The notes: generated by a model not told the origin, from the sequence alone. Positions 6,296 through 15,126 are shown, counted from the stretch's first letter. The stretch: DNA of 17,443 nucleotides from Candidatus Thiodiazotropha sp. (ex Gloverina cf. vestifex) (GCA_025656435.1 JAHXHT010000021.1:421-17863), one strand, 5' to 3'. A program made the numbers and translations.

Positions 6296-8290
6296 ATGCG
6301 TGCATTCAAGGATTCTGCTGCTGGTTATTGCGCAAAGGAACGTCGCACCTCGAGGCACTTTTTCGCCAGCTTTTTGCTTATCGTCAGTTTCTTCTGCTCA
6401 ACCTCTCAGGCTGAACAGATTACGTTGAATCTCAATAATGCCGATATCGAGGCGCTGATCAAAACCGTCTCAGAGCATACTGGTAAAAACTTCGTCATAG
6501 ACCCCAGGGTCAAAGGAAAGGTCACGGTCATCTCGGCTCACCCGATGGATCGTGACGAATTCTATCAGGTCTTCCTCTCTATCCTGGAAGTCCATGGCTT
6601 CTCCACCATTCCCAGCGAAGGCCTCATTAAAATCGTGCCGAACGTCAAGGCGAAACAGACCGGCATCCCGACCATCAGCGGTATCAGCAAGCTGCCTGGG
6701 GATCAGGTAGTGACCCGCATCATCCAGGTGCAAAACGTGACCGCTACACAACTGGTGCCGATCCTACGTCCATTGATTCCCCAGGAGGGACACCTGGCCG
6801 CTTATCCTGCCACCAATGTCCTCATTATTTCTGACCGGCGGCAGAATGTGGATCGGCTGCTGAAGATCATCAAGGAGATCGATCAGGTCAGCGACAGTTC
6901 CATCGAGGTGGTCACACTTCAGCACGCCTCCGCCGCCGAGGTGGTGCGTATCCTCAACGGCCTGCAGAATCCAGCGACTGCCAAAGGCGGTGGCGCCACC
7001 CCAGTCAAGCTGGTCGCTGACGAACGCACCAACAGTATTCTGATCAGTGGAGATCCCACCACACGCCTGCGCTCCAAGGTAGTCATAAAACATCTCGACA
7101 CCCCATTCGACAATGCCGGCAACGCCCAGGTCATCTACCTTAAATATGCCAATGCCGAAGACTTGGTGAGCGTACTGACCGGTGTCAGCGAAAGCATGGA
7201 TCAGAGCAAGCAGGCACGCACGAAGGCAAGCAAGCCCCAGACTCCCATCAATATTCAGGCTGATGAGGCTTCCAATGCGCTGATTATCACAGCCCCACCG
7301 GATCTATTCCGCTCTCTCGAAGCGATTATTCGCAAGCTGGATATCAGACGTGCACAGGTACTGGTTGAGGCAATCATTGCGGAAGTCTCTTACGACAAGG
7401 CGAAAAAACTGGGTGTGCAGTGGATTGTGGACGGCTCACCGGACGGCTCGGGTCCTGTCGGCGCGATCAATCTGGGATCGCCTTCAATCAGTGACATCGC
7501 CACTGCTGTTGCGGCAGGCACTGGGGTCTCACTGGGACCAGGCACCTTGATCGGCGCCGGTAAATTCGACAGTACCTCTGTTAACTTTGCAGCCCTGGTC
7601 CAAGCGCTGGAGAACGACAGTAAATCCAATGTACTCTCCACACCAAGCCTGATGACCCTGGACAACCAAGAAGCAGAAATCGTAATCGGTCAGAACGTCC
7701 CCTTTATCACCGGCTCGTTCGCATCCGCCGGTGGTACCAGTAGCTCCGTGAATCCGTTTCAGACCGTACGACGGCAAGATGTAGGCCTGACATTACGCGT
7801 TAAGCCCCAGATCAATGAAGGCAATGCCGTCCAGCTTGAAATCGAGCAGGAGGTTTCAAGTCTCGTCACTACAGCCATCGCCGGCACCAGCGATATTGTT
7901 ACCAATAAGCGCACCATCAAGACCGTGGTCATGGTGGAGGATGGTGACACCATCGTTTTAGGTGGCCTGATTGATGAAAATCTCCAACAGGTAGAAGAGA
8001 AGGTACCGCTACTCGGTGATGTACCTTTGTTGGGTGCACTCTTCCGCTCTACCTCCACAACCAAACTGAAACGTAACTTGATGGTCTTTTTGCGACCAGT
8101 CATCTTACGAGATGCCGCAACTAATACCCAGATCGCCAGCTCCAAGTACAATTTCTTCCGTGCTGAGCAGGTAGACATGAAGCAGGAGGGCCTCAATCTG
8201 ATGGATGATGAGGAGACCCCGATACTCCCAGCTCGCTTTAATACATTGTTGCCGCCGTTCGACGACCTTCCCGCGGACAACGATCTCTGA
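6296..8290 (+). CDS. gspD: Type II secretion outer-membrane secretin GspD
   Basis: GspD assembles into the large gated outer-membrane channel through which folded exoproteins leave the cell. A signal peptide with basic N-region and hydrophobic core (FFASFLLIVSFFC) is predicted to end at SQA|EQ, residue 39. The N0 domain follows (LNNADIEALIKTVSEHTGKNFVIDPRVKG is spread over roughly residues 45-74), then three N1-N3 repeats with ATNVLIISD, ERTNSILISG and SNALIITAP cores. The C-terminal secretin domain shows SNVLSTPSLMTLDNQEAEI, VPLLGDVPLLGALFRST and the LMVFLRPVIL strand. The 664-residue length is typical. A polar tail of about 55 residues after the barrel could be the region bound by a pilotin in other systems; no known pilotin gene is present here. 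Confidence 0.95.
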   Translation: MRAFKDSAAGYCAKERRTSRHFFASFLLIVSFFCSTSQAEQITLNLNNADIEALIKTVSEHTGKNFVIDPRVKGKVTVISAHPMDRDEFYQVFLSILEVHGFSTIPSEGLIKIVPNVKAKQTGIPTISGISKLPGDQVVTRIIQVQNVTATQLVPILRPLIPQEGHLAAYPATNVLIISDRRQNVDRLLKIIKEIDQVSDSSIEVVTLQHASAAEVVRILNGLQNPATAKGGGATPVKLVADERTNSILISGDPTTRLRSKVVIKHLDTPFDNAGNAQVIYLKYANAEDLVSVLTGVSESMDQSKQARTKASKPQTPINIQADEASNALIITAPPDLFRSLEAIIRKLDIRRAQVLVEAIIAEVSYDKAKKLGVQWIVDGSPDGSGPVGAINLGSPSISDIATAVAAGTGVSLGPGTLIGAGKFDSTSVNFAALVQALENDSKSNVLSTPSLMTLDNQEAEIVIGQNVPFITGSFASAGGTSSSVNPFQTVRRQDVGLTLRVKPQINEGNAVQLEIEQEVSSLVTTAIAGTSDIVTNKRTIKTVVMVEDGDTIVLGGLIDENLQQVEEKVPLLGDVPLLGALFRSTSTTKLKRNLMVFLRPVILRDAATNTQIASSKYNFFRAEQVDMKQEGLNLMDDEETPILPARFNTLLPPFDDLPADNDL

Positions 8291-8324
8291 TACCTGCGAG
8301 ATCAACAGACACATATCGTCAAAC

Positions 8325-9848
8325 ATGACCGACATTCCGGTATCCGATACAACAGAAGCTGAAGATCAATATCATACGGGTCAGCTACCCTACGCCTTTG
8401 CCCGCCGGCATGGCGTGGTTGTATTACGGGATGAGGAAAACGAGACTTACCAACTGCTCCATAAGCCAGGAATTCCGCTAACCATTTTCAGCGAAATACA
8501 CCGTCTGATCGGGCAGCCCATGCAGCTTCTACAGGTGGATATCGAAACCCTGGAGAAGCAACTCTCGCTGATCTATGAATCAGGTTCGAAGCAGTCTTCT
8601 CAGATCATGGAGACCATGGGCGACGATATCGATCTGGATCATGCTGCCCGTGCGCTCAATCAACCGGAAGACCTGCTTGAAAGTGACGATGATGCTCCGA
8701 TCATCCGACTCATCAACGCACTCTTCACTGAGGCAATCAAGGAGCAGGCATCAGATATCCACGTCGAACCCTATGAGGATAGGCTGGTTGTCCGCTTTCG
8801 CGTGGATGGCGTGCTCAGGGAAGTTTTGACACCACCCCGCACCGCGGCGCCTTTTCTCGTCTCCCGTATCAAGGTTATGGCTCAGCTGGACATCGCGGAG
8901 AAGCGGATCCCGCAGGATGGCCGAATCTCTCTCAAGGTAGGCAATCGTCCGGTGGATGTTCGTGTCTCCACCCTGCCCTCGAGTTATGGCGAACGGGTAG
9001 TGCTCAGACTGCTCGACAAGCAGGCCGGCAGACTCGATCTGGAACAACTCGGTATGTCGAGGCAGTTGTTGGAACAGGTCGATCCAGACGTCATCAAGCG
9101 ATCCCATGGAATTTTTCTGGTCACCGGACCTACCGGTTCGGGTAAGACCACGACACTTTATGCTGCGCTCAGCAGACTCAACACCCAGAGCCGCAACATT
9201 GTTACAGTCGAGGATCCCATTGAGTACTTTCTCGATGGCATTGGACAAACCCAAGTCAACAATAAAGTCGATCTGACTTTTGCCCGTGGACTTCGTGCCA
9301 TCCTCCGCCAGGACCCTGATGTGATCATGGTTGGTGAGATACGCGACCTGGAGACGGCCCAGATCGCCGTTCAAGCCAGTTTGACAGGCCATCTAGTCAT
9401 GTCGAGCCTGCACACTAATACGGCCATCGGCAGTATCACCCGCTTGCGCGACATGGGGGTTGAACCTTTTCTTCTCTCCTCGTGTCTCATCGGTGTACTG
9501 GCCCAGCGCCTGGTTCGGATACTTTGCCCACATTGTAAAAAACCGGCACCCGCCAGCGAGGGTGAATTAACTCTGCTTGAGAAACCGACCGATAGCGAAC
9601 TGACCCTCTACTCTGCTGTCGGCTGCGAAAAGTGTCACAATCACGGCTACCTTGGCCGGACGGGTATCTACGAACTTATCACCATCGACGAGACCCTGCG
9701 CAATTTTATCCACCAGGGCGCGGGGGAAGACACGATGTTGCTTCACGCCAGACAATCCAGTAACAGCATCCGACAGGATGGTATGCAACGCGTCATTGAA
9801 GGTGTCACCACCATCGATGAAATCATCCGTGTCACCCAGGAGGGCTAA
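8325..9848 (+). CDS. gspE: Type II secretion ATPase GspE
   Basis: GspE is the cytoplasmic hexameric ATPase that powers pseudopilus assembly, docking on GspL. It has Walker A GPTGSGKT (residues 268-275), the Asp box VTVEDPIEY, Walker B with RQDPDVIMVGEIRD and the His box LTGHLVMSSLHTN. A four-cysteine zinc module comprises CPHC (401-404) and CEKC (434-437), which separates GspE from plain twitching ATPases. The frame is open 40 codons further upstream, into gspD, but that extension is compositionally odd. The start at 8325 puts the N-terminal LPYAFARRHGVVVL in the usual place and gives 507 residues, close to the family norm. No strong ribosome site is visible. It lies 34 bases after gspD and 6 before gspF. 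Confidence 0.94.
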   Translation: MTDIPVSDTTEAEDQYHTGQLPYAFARRHGVVVLRDEENETYQLLHKPGIPLTIFSEIHRLIGQPMQLLQVDIETLEKQLSLIYESGSKQSSQIMETMGDDIDLDHAARALNQPEDLLESDDDAPIIRLINALFTEAIKEQASDIHVEPYEDRLVVRFRVDGVLREVLTPPRTAAPFLVSRIKVMAQLDIAEKRIPQDGRISLKVGNRPVDVRVSTLPSSYGERVVLRLLDKQAGRLDLEQLGMSRQLLEQVDPDVIKRSHGIFLVTGPTGSGKTTTLYAALSRLNTQSRNIVTVEDPIEYFLDGIGQTQVNNKVDLTFARGLRAILRQDPDVIMVGEIRDLETAQIAVQASLTGHLVMSSLHTNTAIGSITRLRDMGVEPFLLSSCLIGVLAQRLVRILCPHCKKPAPASEGELTLLEKPTDSELTLYSAVGCEKCHNHGYLGRTGIYELITIDETLRNFIHQGAGEDTMLLHARQSSNSIRQDGMQRVIEGVTTIDEIIRVTQEG

Positions 9849-9854
9849 CAAATC

Positions 9855-11066
9855 GTGGATGCGTTTGAATACCTTGCGCTCGATCCCACCGGCAAAGAAC
9901 ACCGTGGTGTGCTTGAAGGCGATAGTCCGCGTCAGGTTCGTCAACAATTAAGAGAATCAGGTCTGACACCCCTCTCGGTCGATTCTGCCGTAGGCAAATC
10001 AACAGAACGCAAAACAGGTCTGTCTCAGAAGCGTATCAACGTCATGGAACTGGCCCTCATCACGAGACAGATGGCGACATTACTGCGCTCCGGTCTACCA
10101 CTGGAGCACGTCTTGAAAACCACCGCACAGCAGACTGAGAAGAGGCACGTGGAGCGGACACTGCTGGCTGTCCGCGCCAAGGTTCTCGAGGGACGCAGTC
10201 TGGCCGACGGTCTGAGTGAGTTCCAGAAGACCTTTCCCGAGCTCTACATCAAGACTGTCGATTCCGGCGAGGAATCGGGGCACCTGGACGTAGTGCTCGA
10301 GCGCTTGGCGGACTATACGGAACAGCGGCAACAACTCCGGCAAAAGACGATCTTCGCCCTCTTCTATCCATCCCTATTGAGCATTGTCTCGCTACTCATT
10401 GTGGGCGGGCTGCTGACCTATATCGTGCCTGAAGTCACTCGTGTGTTCGATAACATGTCGGCTGAACTACCGTGGATCACCCGGGCTTTGATGGCTACCA
10501 GTGACGCCTTTCGCGCCTATGGCATACCGATACTCCTAGGCGTGCTTATGCTCGGACTCTTTGTCAGCTACCTGCTGAAACGTCCCGGACCTAAATTTGC
10601 CTGGCATCGATTCCTGCTCAGGCTGCCATTGGCCGGCCGGCTGATCCGTACCGCCAACGCCGCCCGCTTTTCTAGAACCTTAAGTATCATGACTGCCAGT
10701 AGTGTGTCTATCCTCGATGCCTTGCATATCGCCTCTCAGGTCCTCACCAATCTCCCTATGAGACGAGCTGCCGAGGAGGCAACCTCTCGGGTACGGGAAG
10801 GAACCAGCCTCTATCGCGCACTGGAAAAGACCGGCTATTTTCCGCCCATGACATTGAGCCTACTCGCCAGCGGCGAAGCGAGTGGCAACCTGGAAGGAAT
10901 GCTGGAGCGCTCGGCCGAGATTCAGGAGCGAGAGATCGAAACACTGGTCTCCACTATTCAGGGACTTTTCGAGCCGATTCTCATTCTGATTATGGGGGGT
11001 ATTGTAATGATCATCGTTTTGGCCATACTGCTACCCATCTTTGATCTCAACCAATTGATAGGCTGA
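9855..11066 (+). CDS. gspF: Type II secretion inner-membrane platform protein GspF
   Basis: GspF is the polytopic core of the inner-membrane platform, contacting GspE and GspL. It has two homologous cytoplasmic helical domains (LITRQMATLLRSGLPLEHVL and RFSRTLSIMTASSVSILDAL). Three membrane segments lie near residues 166-192 (FYPSLLSIVSLLIVGGLL), 220-242 (IPILLGVLMLGLFVSYLL) and 372-400 (LILIMGGIVMIIVLAILLP). The conserved SGEESGHLD and SGEASGNLE pairs are both present. The protein is 403 residues, the usual length. The start codon is GTG, with AGGAGGG at 9838-9844 inside the end of gspE. It is followed after four bases by the Sel1 lipoprotein gene. Confidence 0.95.
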   Translation: MDAFEYLALDPTGKEHRGVLEGDSPRQVRQQLRESGLTPLSVDSAVGKSTERKTGLSQKRINVMELALITRQMATLLRSGLPLEHVLKTTAQQTEKRHVERTLLAVRAKVLEGRSLADGLSEFQKTFPELYIKTVDSGEESGHLDVVLERLADYTEQRQQLRQKTIFALFYPSLLSIVSLLIVGGLLTYIVPEVTRVFDNMSAELPWITRALMATSDAFRAYGIPILLGVLMLGLFVSYLLKRPGPKFAWHRFLLRLPLAGRLIRTANAARFSRTLSIMTASSVSILDALHIASQVLTNLPMRRAAEEATSRVREGTSLYRALEKTGYFPPMTLSLLASGEASGNLEGMLERSAEIQEREIETLVSTIQGLFEPILILIMGGIVMIIVLAILLPIFDLNQLIG

Positions 11067-11070
11067 CACC

Positions 11071-11412
11071 ATGCCCAAGCGTTCACCCTTCCACAGTATT
11101 ATTTTCATGACCGGCCTGCTCATCGTCACCCTCTTAGCAAACGGCTGTTCAACTACTCCGAAGAGTGACCAACCAGAAAACCCTCAAGCAATCATGGAAC
11201 AAGCTCACAAGGCTTACGCCAGTCAGGATTACAAGAGAGTTTTCCAGCTGGTTTTTCCGTTGGCGACTGCGGGGAATGATCAGGCCCAATACACCTTGGG
11301 TTACCTATATTTCCATGGATTAGGTATTGAAAAGAGTGAGCGTCAGGCGATGAACTGGATCCAGCGTGCTGCCGCTCAGGGAAATAAGAAGGCGTTACAT
11401 GCTTTGAAATAG
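11071..11412 (+). CDS. Small Sel1-repeat putative lipoprotein downstream of gspF
   Basis: This 113-residue protein starts with a basic, hydrophobic signal sequence ending in LLANGC, so Cys26 is the likely lipidation site. The lipobox is imperfect because the -3 residue is Ala. After a short polar linker, residues ~50-111 form tandem helical hairpins of the Sel1/TPR kind, with clear signature residues in AQYTLGYLYFHGLGI and AMNWIQRAAAQGNKKALHAL. Sel1 repeats mediate protein contacts and have no enzymatic activity. It begins four bases after gspF and ends the secretion operon. I infer an envelope-located accessory role in secretion, perhaps as a pilotin-like or assembly factor, but it lacks resemblance to GspS or AspS. 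It could equally be an unrelated passenger gene. No clear terminator follows in the 28 bases before the convergent gene. Confidence 0.8.
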   Translation: MPKRSPFHSIIFMTGLLIVTLLANGCSTTPKSDQPENPQAIMEQAHKAYASQDYKRVFQLVFPLATAGNDQAQYTLGYLYFHGLGIEKSERQAMNWIQRAAAQGNKKALHALK

Positions 11413-11440
11413 ATGTACATAGGTGCCTTTCTTTGTACGA

Positions 11441-12199
11441 TTACGAGGTTACGGCTTTTTTGAAACCTAGCAGAGATTTGGTCAGCAACCAGATAAAACT
11501 GAGGTTGGTGAAAAGATAACGCTTCCAGAGCCGGCCTGGCTCCTGCTTGACCCGATAGAGCCATTCGAGTCCCAACTTCTGCCAACTCTCAGGTGCTCGC
11601 TCCACTTTTCCTGCGTAGACATCGAAAGAACCGCCAACGCCGTGGCATACCGGCACATCCATGTAGGTCATCCACTTCGCAAGAAAACGCTCTTTTTTAG
11701 GCGATGTCATGGCCACAAGCAGAATATCAGCCTTGGAATTTTTGACCGCATCAGCAACCGACTGGGTTTCATCTTCTGAATAGTAGCCATGGTGTCTGCC
11801 GGCCAATGTCAGCCCTGGATAATCTCTTGCGATATTCTCTTCAACTGTTTTTGAAATCTCTTCTGTAGCACCCAGGCAATAGACCCTGTAGCCACGCTCG
11901 TTTCCCCGCTCAAACATGCCGAACATGATATCGATACCGGCAACCCGTTCAGGCAGCGGTGTACGCAGTAAGCGACTGGCCCAAACCACGGCGGCACCGT
12001 CGGCAAGAATAATATCGGATGAGAGGACAGCTTCCCTCAGGGAAGGGTCCTTATCCATATTGACTACCTTGGCTGCATTAATGACACCGATTTGGAGTGG
12101 TGTTTTTGTTTGGATGGCCTCATCCACTTGATCGAGTGCCTCAGACATCGTCAGCGCTTCGACAGGAATACCAAATAAATTAACCGCTTTCTTGTTCAT
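11441..12199 (-). CDS. WecG/TagA/CpsF family glycosyltransferase (GT26)
   Basis: This family transfers an N-acetylmannosamine-type or related sugar onto an undecaprenyl-diphosphate-linked first sugar, making lipid-linked disaccharides at the cytoplasmic membrane. Family signatures are visible in order: NAAKVVNMDKDPSLREA, the ADG motif with candidate catalytic Asp67, RVAGIDI, and YCLGATEE. Near the C-terminus come GVGGSFDVYAGKVERAP and LEWLYRVKQEPGRLWKRY, whose end is the amphipathic membrane-associating tail. Its 252 residues are normal. It begins 33 bases after the sugar-phosphate transferase gene on the same strand and probably shares its transcript, acting as the second enzyme of the same glycan. 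The exact sugar cannot be told from sequence. It ends 28 bases from the convergent secretion operon. Confidence 0.9.
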   Translation of the reverse strand: MNKKAVNLFGIPVEALTMSEALDQVDEAIQTKTPLQIGVINAAKVVNMDKDPSLREAVLSSDIILADGAAVVWASRLLRTPLPERVAGIDIMFGMFERGNERGYRVYCLGATEEISKTVEENIARDYPGLTLAGRHHGYYSEDETQSVADAVKNSKADILLVAMTSPKKERFLAKWMTYMDVPVCHGVGGSFDVYAGKVERAPESWQKLGLEWLYRVKQEPGRLWKRYLFTNLSFIWLLTKSLLGFKKAVTS

Positions 12200-12232
12200 T
12201 CTTCTTTTCTCATCAATGCCTGTGCTGTGTCA

Positions 12233-13666
12233 CTACACAGCCCCGCTTCCCTTTAATACAACCGGAATCGTCAAAAACAGGATCTTTAAATCCATCCACA
12301 GATTCCATTCATCGATATACTTCAGATCAAGTTCCAACCATTTCTCGAAAGAGAGGTTACTGCGTCCTGATATCTGCCAGATACAAGTCAACCCAGGTTT
12401 TACACTAAACCGTTTGCGCTGTATGCCCCGATCGAAAAGCTCCACATCACGCTGGGACATGGGCCTGGGACCGACCAGACTCATATGTCCTCGAATCACA
12501 TTCAGTAATTGAGGCAGTTCATCCAGACTGGTTTTTCGAAGAAAGTGTCCAACCGAGGTTATTCTTGGATCTTTAGCGATCTTGAAATTTGGCCCTTCGG
12601 CCTCGTTCAGATGCTCGATCTCTTTGAGTTTTGCCTCAGCATCCACAACCATAGAGCGAAACTTCAACATGGGAAACAGGCGTTTGCGCAATCCAACCCG
12701 TTCCTGCACAAAAAAGATCGGTCCGCCGTCATCGATCTTAATCGCCAAGGCAATCAGTCCCATCAGCGGCAATATGAGAGGCATGGCTGCCAGTACGATA
12801 GCCAGATCCATGAGCCTTTTAATCAGCAGCATCTTTTCATTTTGCGCTACCGGATCGAAAGTCAGCAGTGGTATACCATCCATCTCCACCATCTGCATGC
12901 GCGCGACCTGAAGATCGAATACGTCAGCCATAAAACGGAAACGAACACCCTGCTCCTCGCAGGCACTGACGATCTCCTCCATAAAGCTGAGGCTACTTCT
13001 GGGAACCGCCAGTATGACCTCATCGACAACCTGACTGGTCAATATCTTTTCGATCTCATCCACGGTGCCTAGCACTTTGCTTCCCAGAACGGGTTCACCG
13101 ACATGTTCAGATTCGGTGTCCAGATAACCCAGAATATGGATGCCCCACTCATTATGGAGATTCAGCATTTCAGTCAGGCGTTTTGCCCTACGTCCGGTCC
13201 CAATAATCAGGACTTTGAGATAATTCTCGCCTTTTTGTACCGATCTTCTGAAATACCACCAGATCAGGCTGCCCCGAACGAAGACCATGACCAGGACGCT
13301 GAGTACAGCAAACTCGATCAAAAAAGAACGGCTGACATAATCGACTTTAAGGAAAAACAGGATTCCCACGAGAACCGCGAGACTGATGAGAAAGGCCTTG
13401 ACGACCATATAGGCATATTTTGCAAGAGAGACCACCCTGAGCCCTTGATAGGCACCGAACCGGGTCAGGAAATATCCCAAGGGAACGCCAAGAATCGGCA
13501 ATATCGCCACATGGGCTGCTAGACCAGACTCGGACTCCAATCCCAGATACTGGCGCACATCGTATACCAGCAGAAGCATCAACAAAGTTAATAGAATATC
13601 AAGAAGAAACAGCAACCTGCTGATCTCTCGAGACTTCTCGTCAAAAAGATACCCGGACTTTATCAT
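12233..13666 (-). CDS. Polyprenyl-phosphate sugar-1-phosphate transferase (exopolysaccharide initiating enzyme)
   Basis: This enzyme starts exopolysaccharide assembly by moving a sugar-1-phosphate from a nucleotide sugar to undecaprenyl phosphate. The 477 residues show four N-terminal membrane segments (about 19-40, 48-67, 85-105, 112-130). A Rossmann-like CoA-binding domain begins at VLIIGTGRRAKRL. A fifth hydrophobic segment lies near 285-305, before the C-terminal catalytic domain. The latter has DDGGPIFFVQERVG, KFRSMVVDAE, DPRITSVGHFLRKTSLDELPQ with catalytic-type Asp382-Glu383, MSLVGPRP and KPGLTCIWQISGRS. This is the long WbaP/EpsE-type architecture. Upstream sequence has a TATAAC -10-like word but no good -35. 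The neighbouring WecG-family gene would add the next sugar. PrsK-linked loci often carry such an enzyme, but this one is on the far side of the secretion operon. Confidence 0.92.
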   Translation of the reverse strand: MIKSGYLFDEKSREISRLLFLLDILLTLLMLLLVYDVRQYLGLESESGLAAHVAILPILGVPLGYFLTRFGAYQGLRVVSLAKYAYMVVKAFLISLAVLVGILFFLKVDYVSRSFLIEFAVLSVLVMVFVRGSLIWWYFRRSVQKGENYLKVLIIGTGRRAKRLTEMLNLHNEWGIHILGYLDTESEHVGEPVLGSKVLGTVDEIEKILTSQVVDEVILAVPRSSLSFMEEIVSACEEQGVRFRFMADVFDLQVARMQMVEMDGIPLLTFDPVAQNEKMLLIKRLMDLAIVLAAMPLILPLMGLIALAIKIDDGGPIFFVQERVGLRKRLFPMLKFRSMVVDAEAKLKEIEHLNEAEGPNFKIAKDPRITSVGHFLRKTSLDELPQLLNVIRGHMSLVGPRPMSQRDVELFDRGIQRKRFSVKPGLTCIWQISGRSNLSFEKWLELDLKYIDEWNLWMDLKILFLTIPVVLKGSGAV

Positions 13667-13740
13667 CTATATTCAGTAGCCAATATTGTTATATAAGCAT
13701 TAATGGGGACACATCGGCAGAGGTGGCACTAACTTGACGT

Positions 13741-15126
13741 TTAGATCACCTTGGAAAAACTGCCTTTAGATGCTTTCGTATCGAGATAAGCATCAAACTG
13801 CATACAGATGTTGCGGATTAGCAGGCGGCCTTTTGGCTGTACATGGATGGAATTCTCACTGATTTCCACAAGTCCATCGTCCTGCATACCCTTGAAATTT
13901 CCCATTTCACTGGCGAAATAGTCCGCAAAATTTATCAGCCATTTTTTCTCAATATCCGTCATTGTCAGTGAAAAATTACAGATCAGCTGTGTGATAACAT
14001 CCCGGCGAATCAGGTCATCCCGATTGAGCTTGATGCCTTTAAAGACCGGCAGTCTGCCACTGTCGATCCTCTCGTAGTACTCATCCAGGGAACGCATGTT
14101 CTGTGCATAACTGGGACCGATCATGCCAATGGACGTAGCACCCAATCCGATCAGATCACAATCCGCATGTGTCGAGTAGCCCTGAAAATTCCTGTAAAGC
14201 GTGCCCTCTTTCTGTGCCAGCACCAACTCATCCTCAGGCTTGGCAAAATGGTCCATACCGACATAGACATAACCTGCATCCGATAGCTCTTCTATCGTCA
14301 TCTGGAGAATATCCAGTTTCTCCTGAGGCGGTGGCAGTTCATCTTCGTTGATACGCCGCTGCGGCTTAAAGCGTGTAGGCAAGTGCGCATAATTGAAGAC
14401 TGACAATCTGTCGGGATCGACTTCCAGGATTTCATCCAGGGTACCGGAGAAACTCTCCACGGTCTGAAAAGGCAGCCCGTAGATCAGGTCGATACTGGTA
14501 GAGCGGAAACCCTCATCCCTTGCCGCCTGCAGTACGGAGAGGGTCTCTTGCTTAGTCTGAATACGGTTGACCGCCTTTTGCACCTTTTCGTCAAAATCCT
14601 GAACGCCCAGGCTCATGCGGTTGAAGCCTAACTCCCGGAGTAACTTGATCGTGTCCCCTTTAGCCTCTCTGGGGTCGATCTCTATGGAGTATTCCCCAGT
14701 GTCGTCATCCAGTAGTGTGAAGTACTTGCGCGTCTGAGCCACCAGCTCTCGCATCTCCGCATGACTGATGAAGGTTGGCGTTCCCCCTCCCCAGTGGAGC
14801 TGAGTCACAACTCGGGAGTTATCGACCAGTTCAGACTGCATTCTCAGCTCTTCGTAGACTCGGGCCAGATAGTCGGCGGCCATACTTCTGTCCTTGGTTG
14901 CGACCTTGTTACAGGCGCAGTAGAAACAGATGGTGTCGCAAAACGGTATATGAAAGTAGAGCGACAACGGGCTGCCTGTTGCATTGCTCTCCCGGACAAT
15001 CTGTTTGTACGCCGCTTCGCCGAAACTCTCATCAAACTGCACGGCAGTAGGATATGAGGTGTAACGCGGTCCACTCTGGTCATACTTGGAGATCAAGCCA
15101 AGATCGAAAAGTGTCGAATGATCCAT
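13741..15126 (-). CDS. hemN: Oxygen-independent coproporphyrinogen III oxidase HemN
   Basis: HemN is a cytoplasmic radical SAM enzyme that decarboxylates two propionates of coproporphyrinogen III to give protoporphyrinogen IX, replacing HemF when oxygen is absent. The family's early SGPRYTSYPTAVQF is present. The iron-sulfur motif has Cys63, Cys67 and Cys70, with the extra Cys72 typical of true HemN. Further signatures are LHWGGGTPTF, SIEIDPRE, NRMSLGVQDF and DLIYGLPFQT. The family's terminal RxxCMxFD-like stretch (RNICMQFDAYL) is also present. The frame is open to an ATG at 15163-15165, but starting at 15124-15126 gives 461 residues and puts the cysteines where they sit in the well-studied enzyme. 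GAGA lies 11 bases upstream. It is the last gene of a likely prmB-orf105-hemN operon. Confidence 0.95.
   Translation of the reverse strand: MDHSTLFDLGLISKYDQSGPRYTSYPTAVQFDESFGEAAYKQIVRESNATGSPLSLYFHIPFCDTICFYCACNKVATKDRSMAADYLARVYEELRMQSELVDNSRVVTQLHWGGGTPTFISHAEMRELVAQTRKYFTLLDDDTGEYSIEIDPREAKGDTIKLLRELGFNRMSLGVQDFDEKVQKAVNRIQTKQETLSVLQAARDEGFRSTSIDLIYGLPFQTVESFSGTLDEILEVDPDRLSVFNYAHLPTRFKPQRRINEDELPPPQEKLDILQMTIEELSDAGYVYVGMDHFAKPEDELVLAQKEGTLYRNFQGYSTHADCDLIGLGATSIGMIGPSYAQNMRSLDEYYERIDSGRLPVFKGIKLNRDDLIRRDVITQLICNFSLTMTDIEKKWLINFADYFASEMGNFKGMQDDGLVEISENSIHVQPKGRLLIRNICMQFDAYLDTKASKGSFSKVI

Noticed and set aside
8205..8324. A 40-codon N-terminal extension of gspE overlapping the end of gspD.
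   Set aside because: The extension is unlike GspE N-termini and exists because the gspD reading frame leaves this frame open; the ATG at 8325 gives a normal protein.
8751..9392. A 213-codon minus-strand ORF opposite gspE.
   Set aside because: It lies wholly inside gspE, whose ATPase motifs are intact, and its translation shows no recognisable domain; it is a shadow frame.
11413..11440. Possible bidirectional terminator between the Sel1 gene and the WecG-type gene.
   Set aside because: There is a T-run but no stem of more than about five pairs, so a terminator cannot be supported.
12509..13072. A 187-codon plus-strand ORF opposite the sugar transferase gene.
   Set aside because: The minus-strand protein has continuous family motifs through the same DNA; the plus-strand translation is low-complexity and rich in His and Gln without a domain.
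13724..13738. A sigma54-like TGGCAC motif on the plus strand, of interest because PEP-CTERM genes are often sigma54 controlled.
   Set aside because: The second element is TGAC instead of TTGC, and it points into the 3' end of hemN with no gene to drive.
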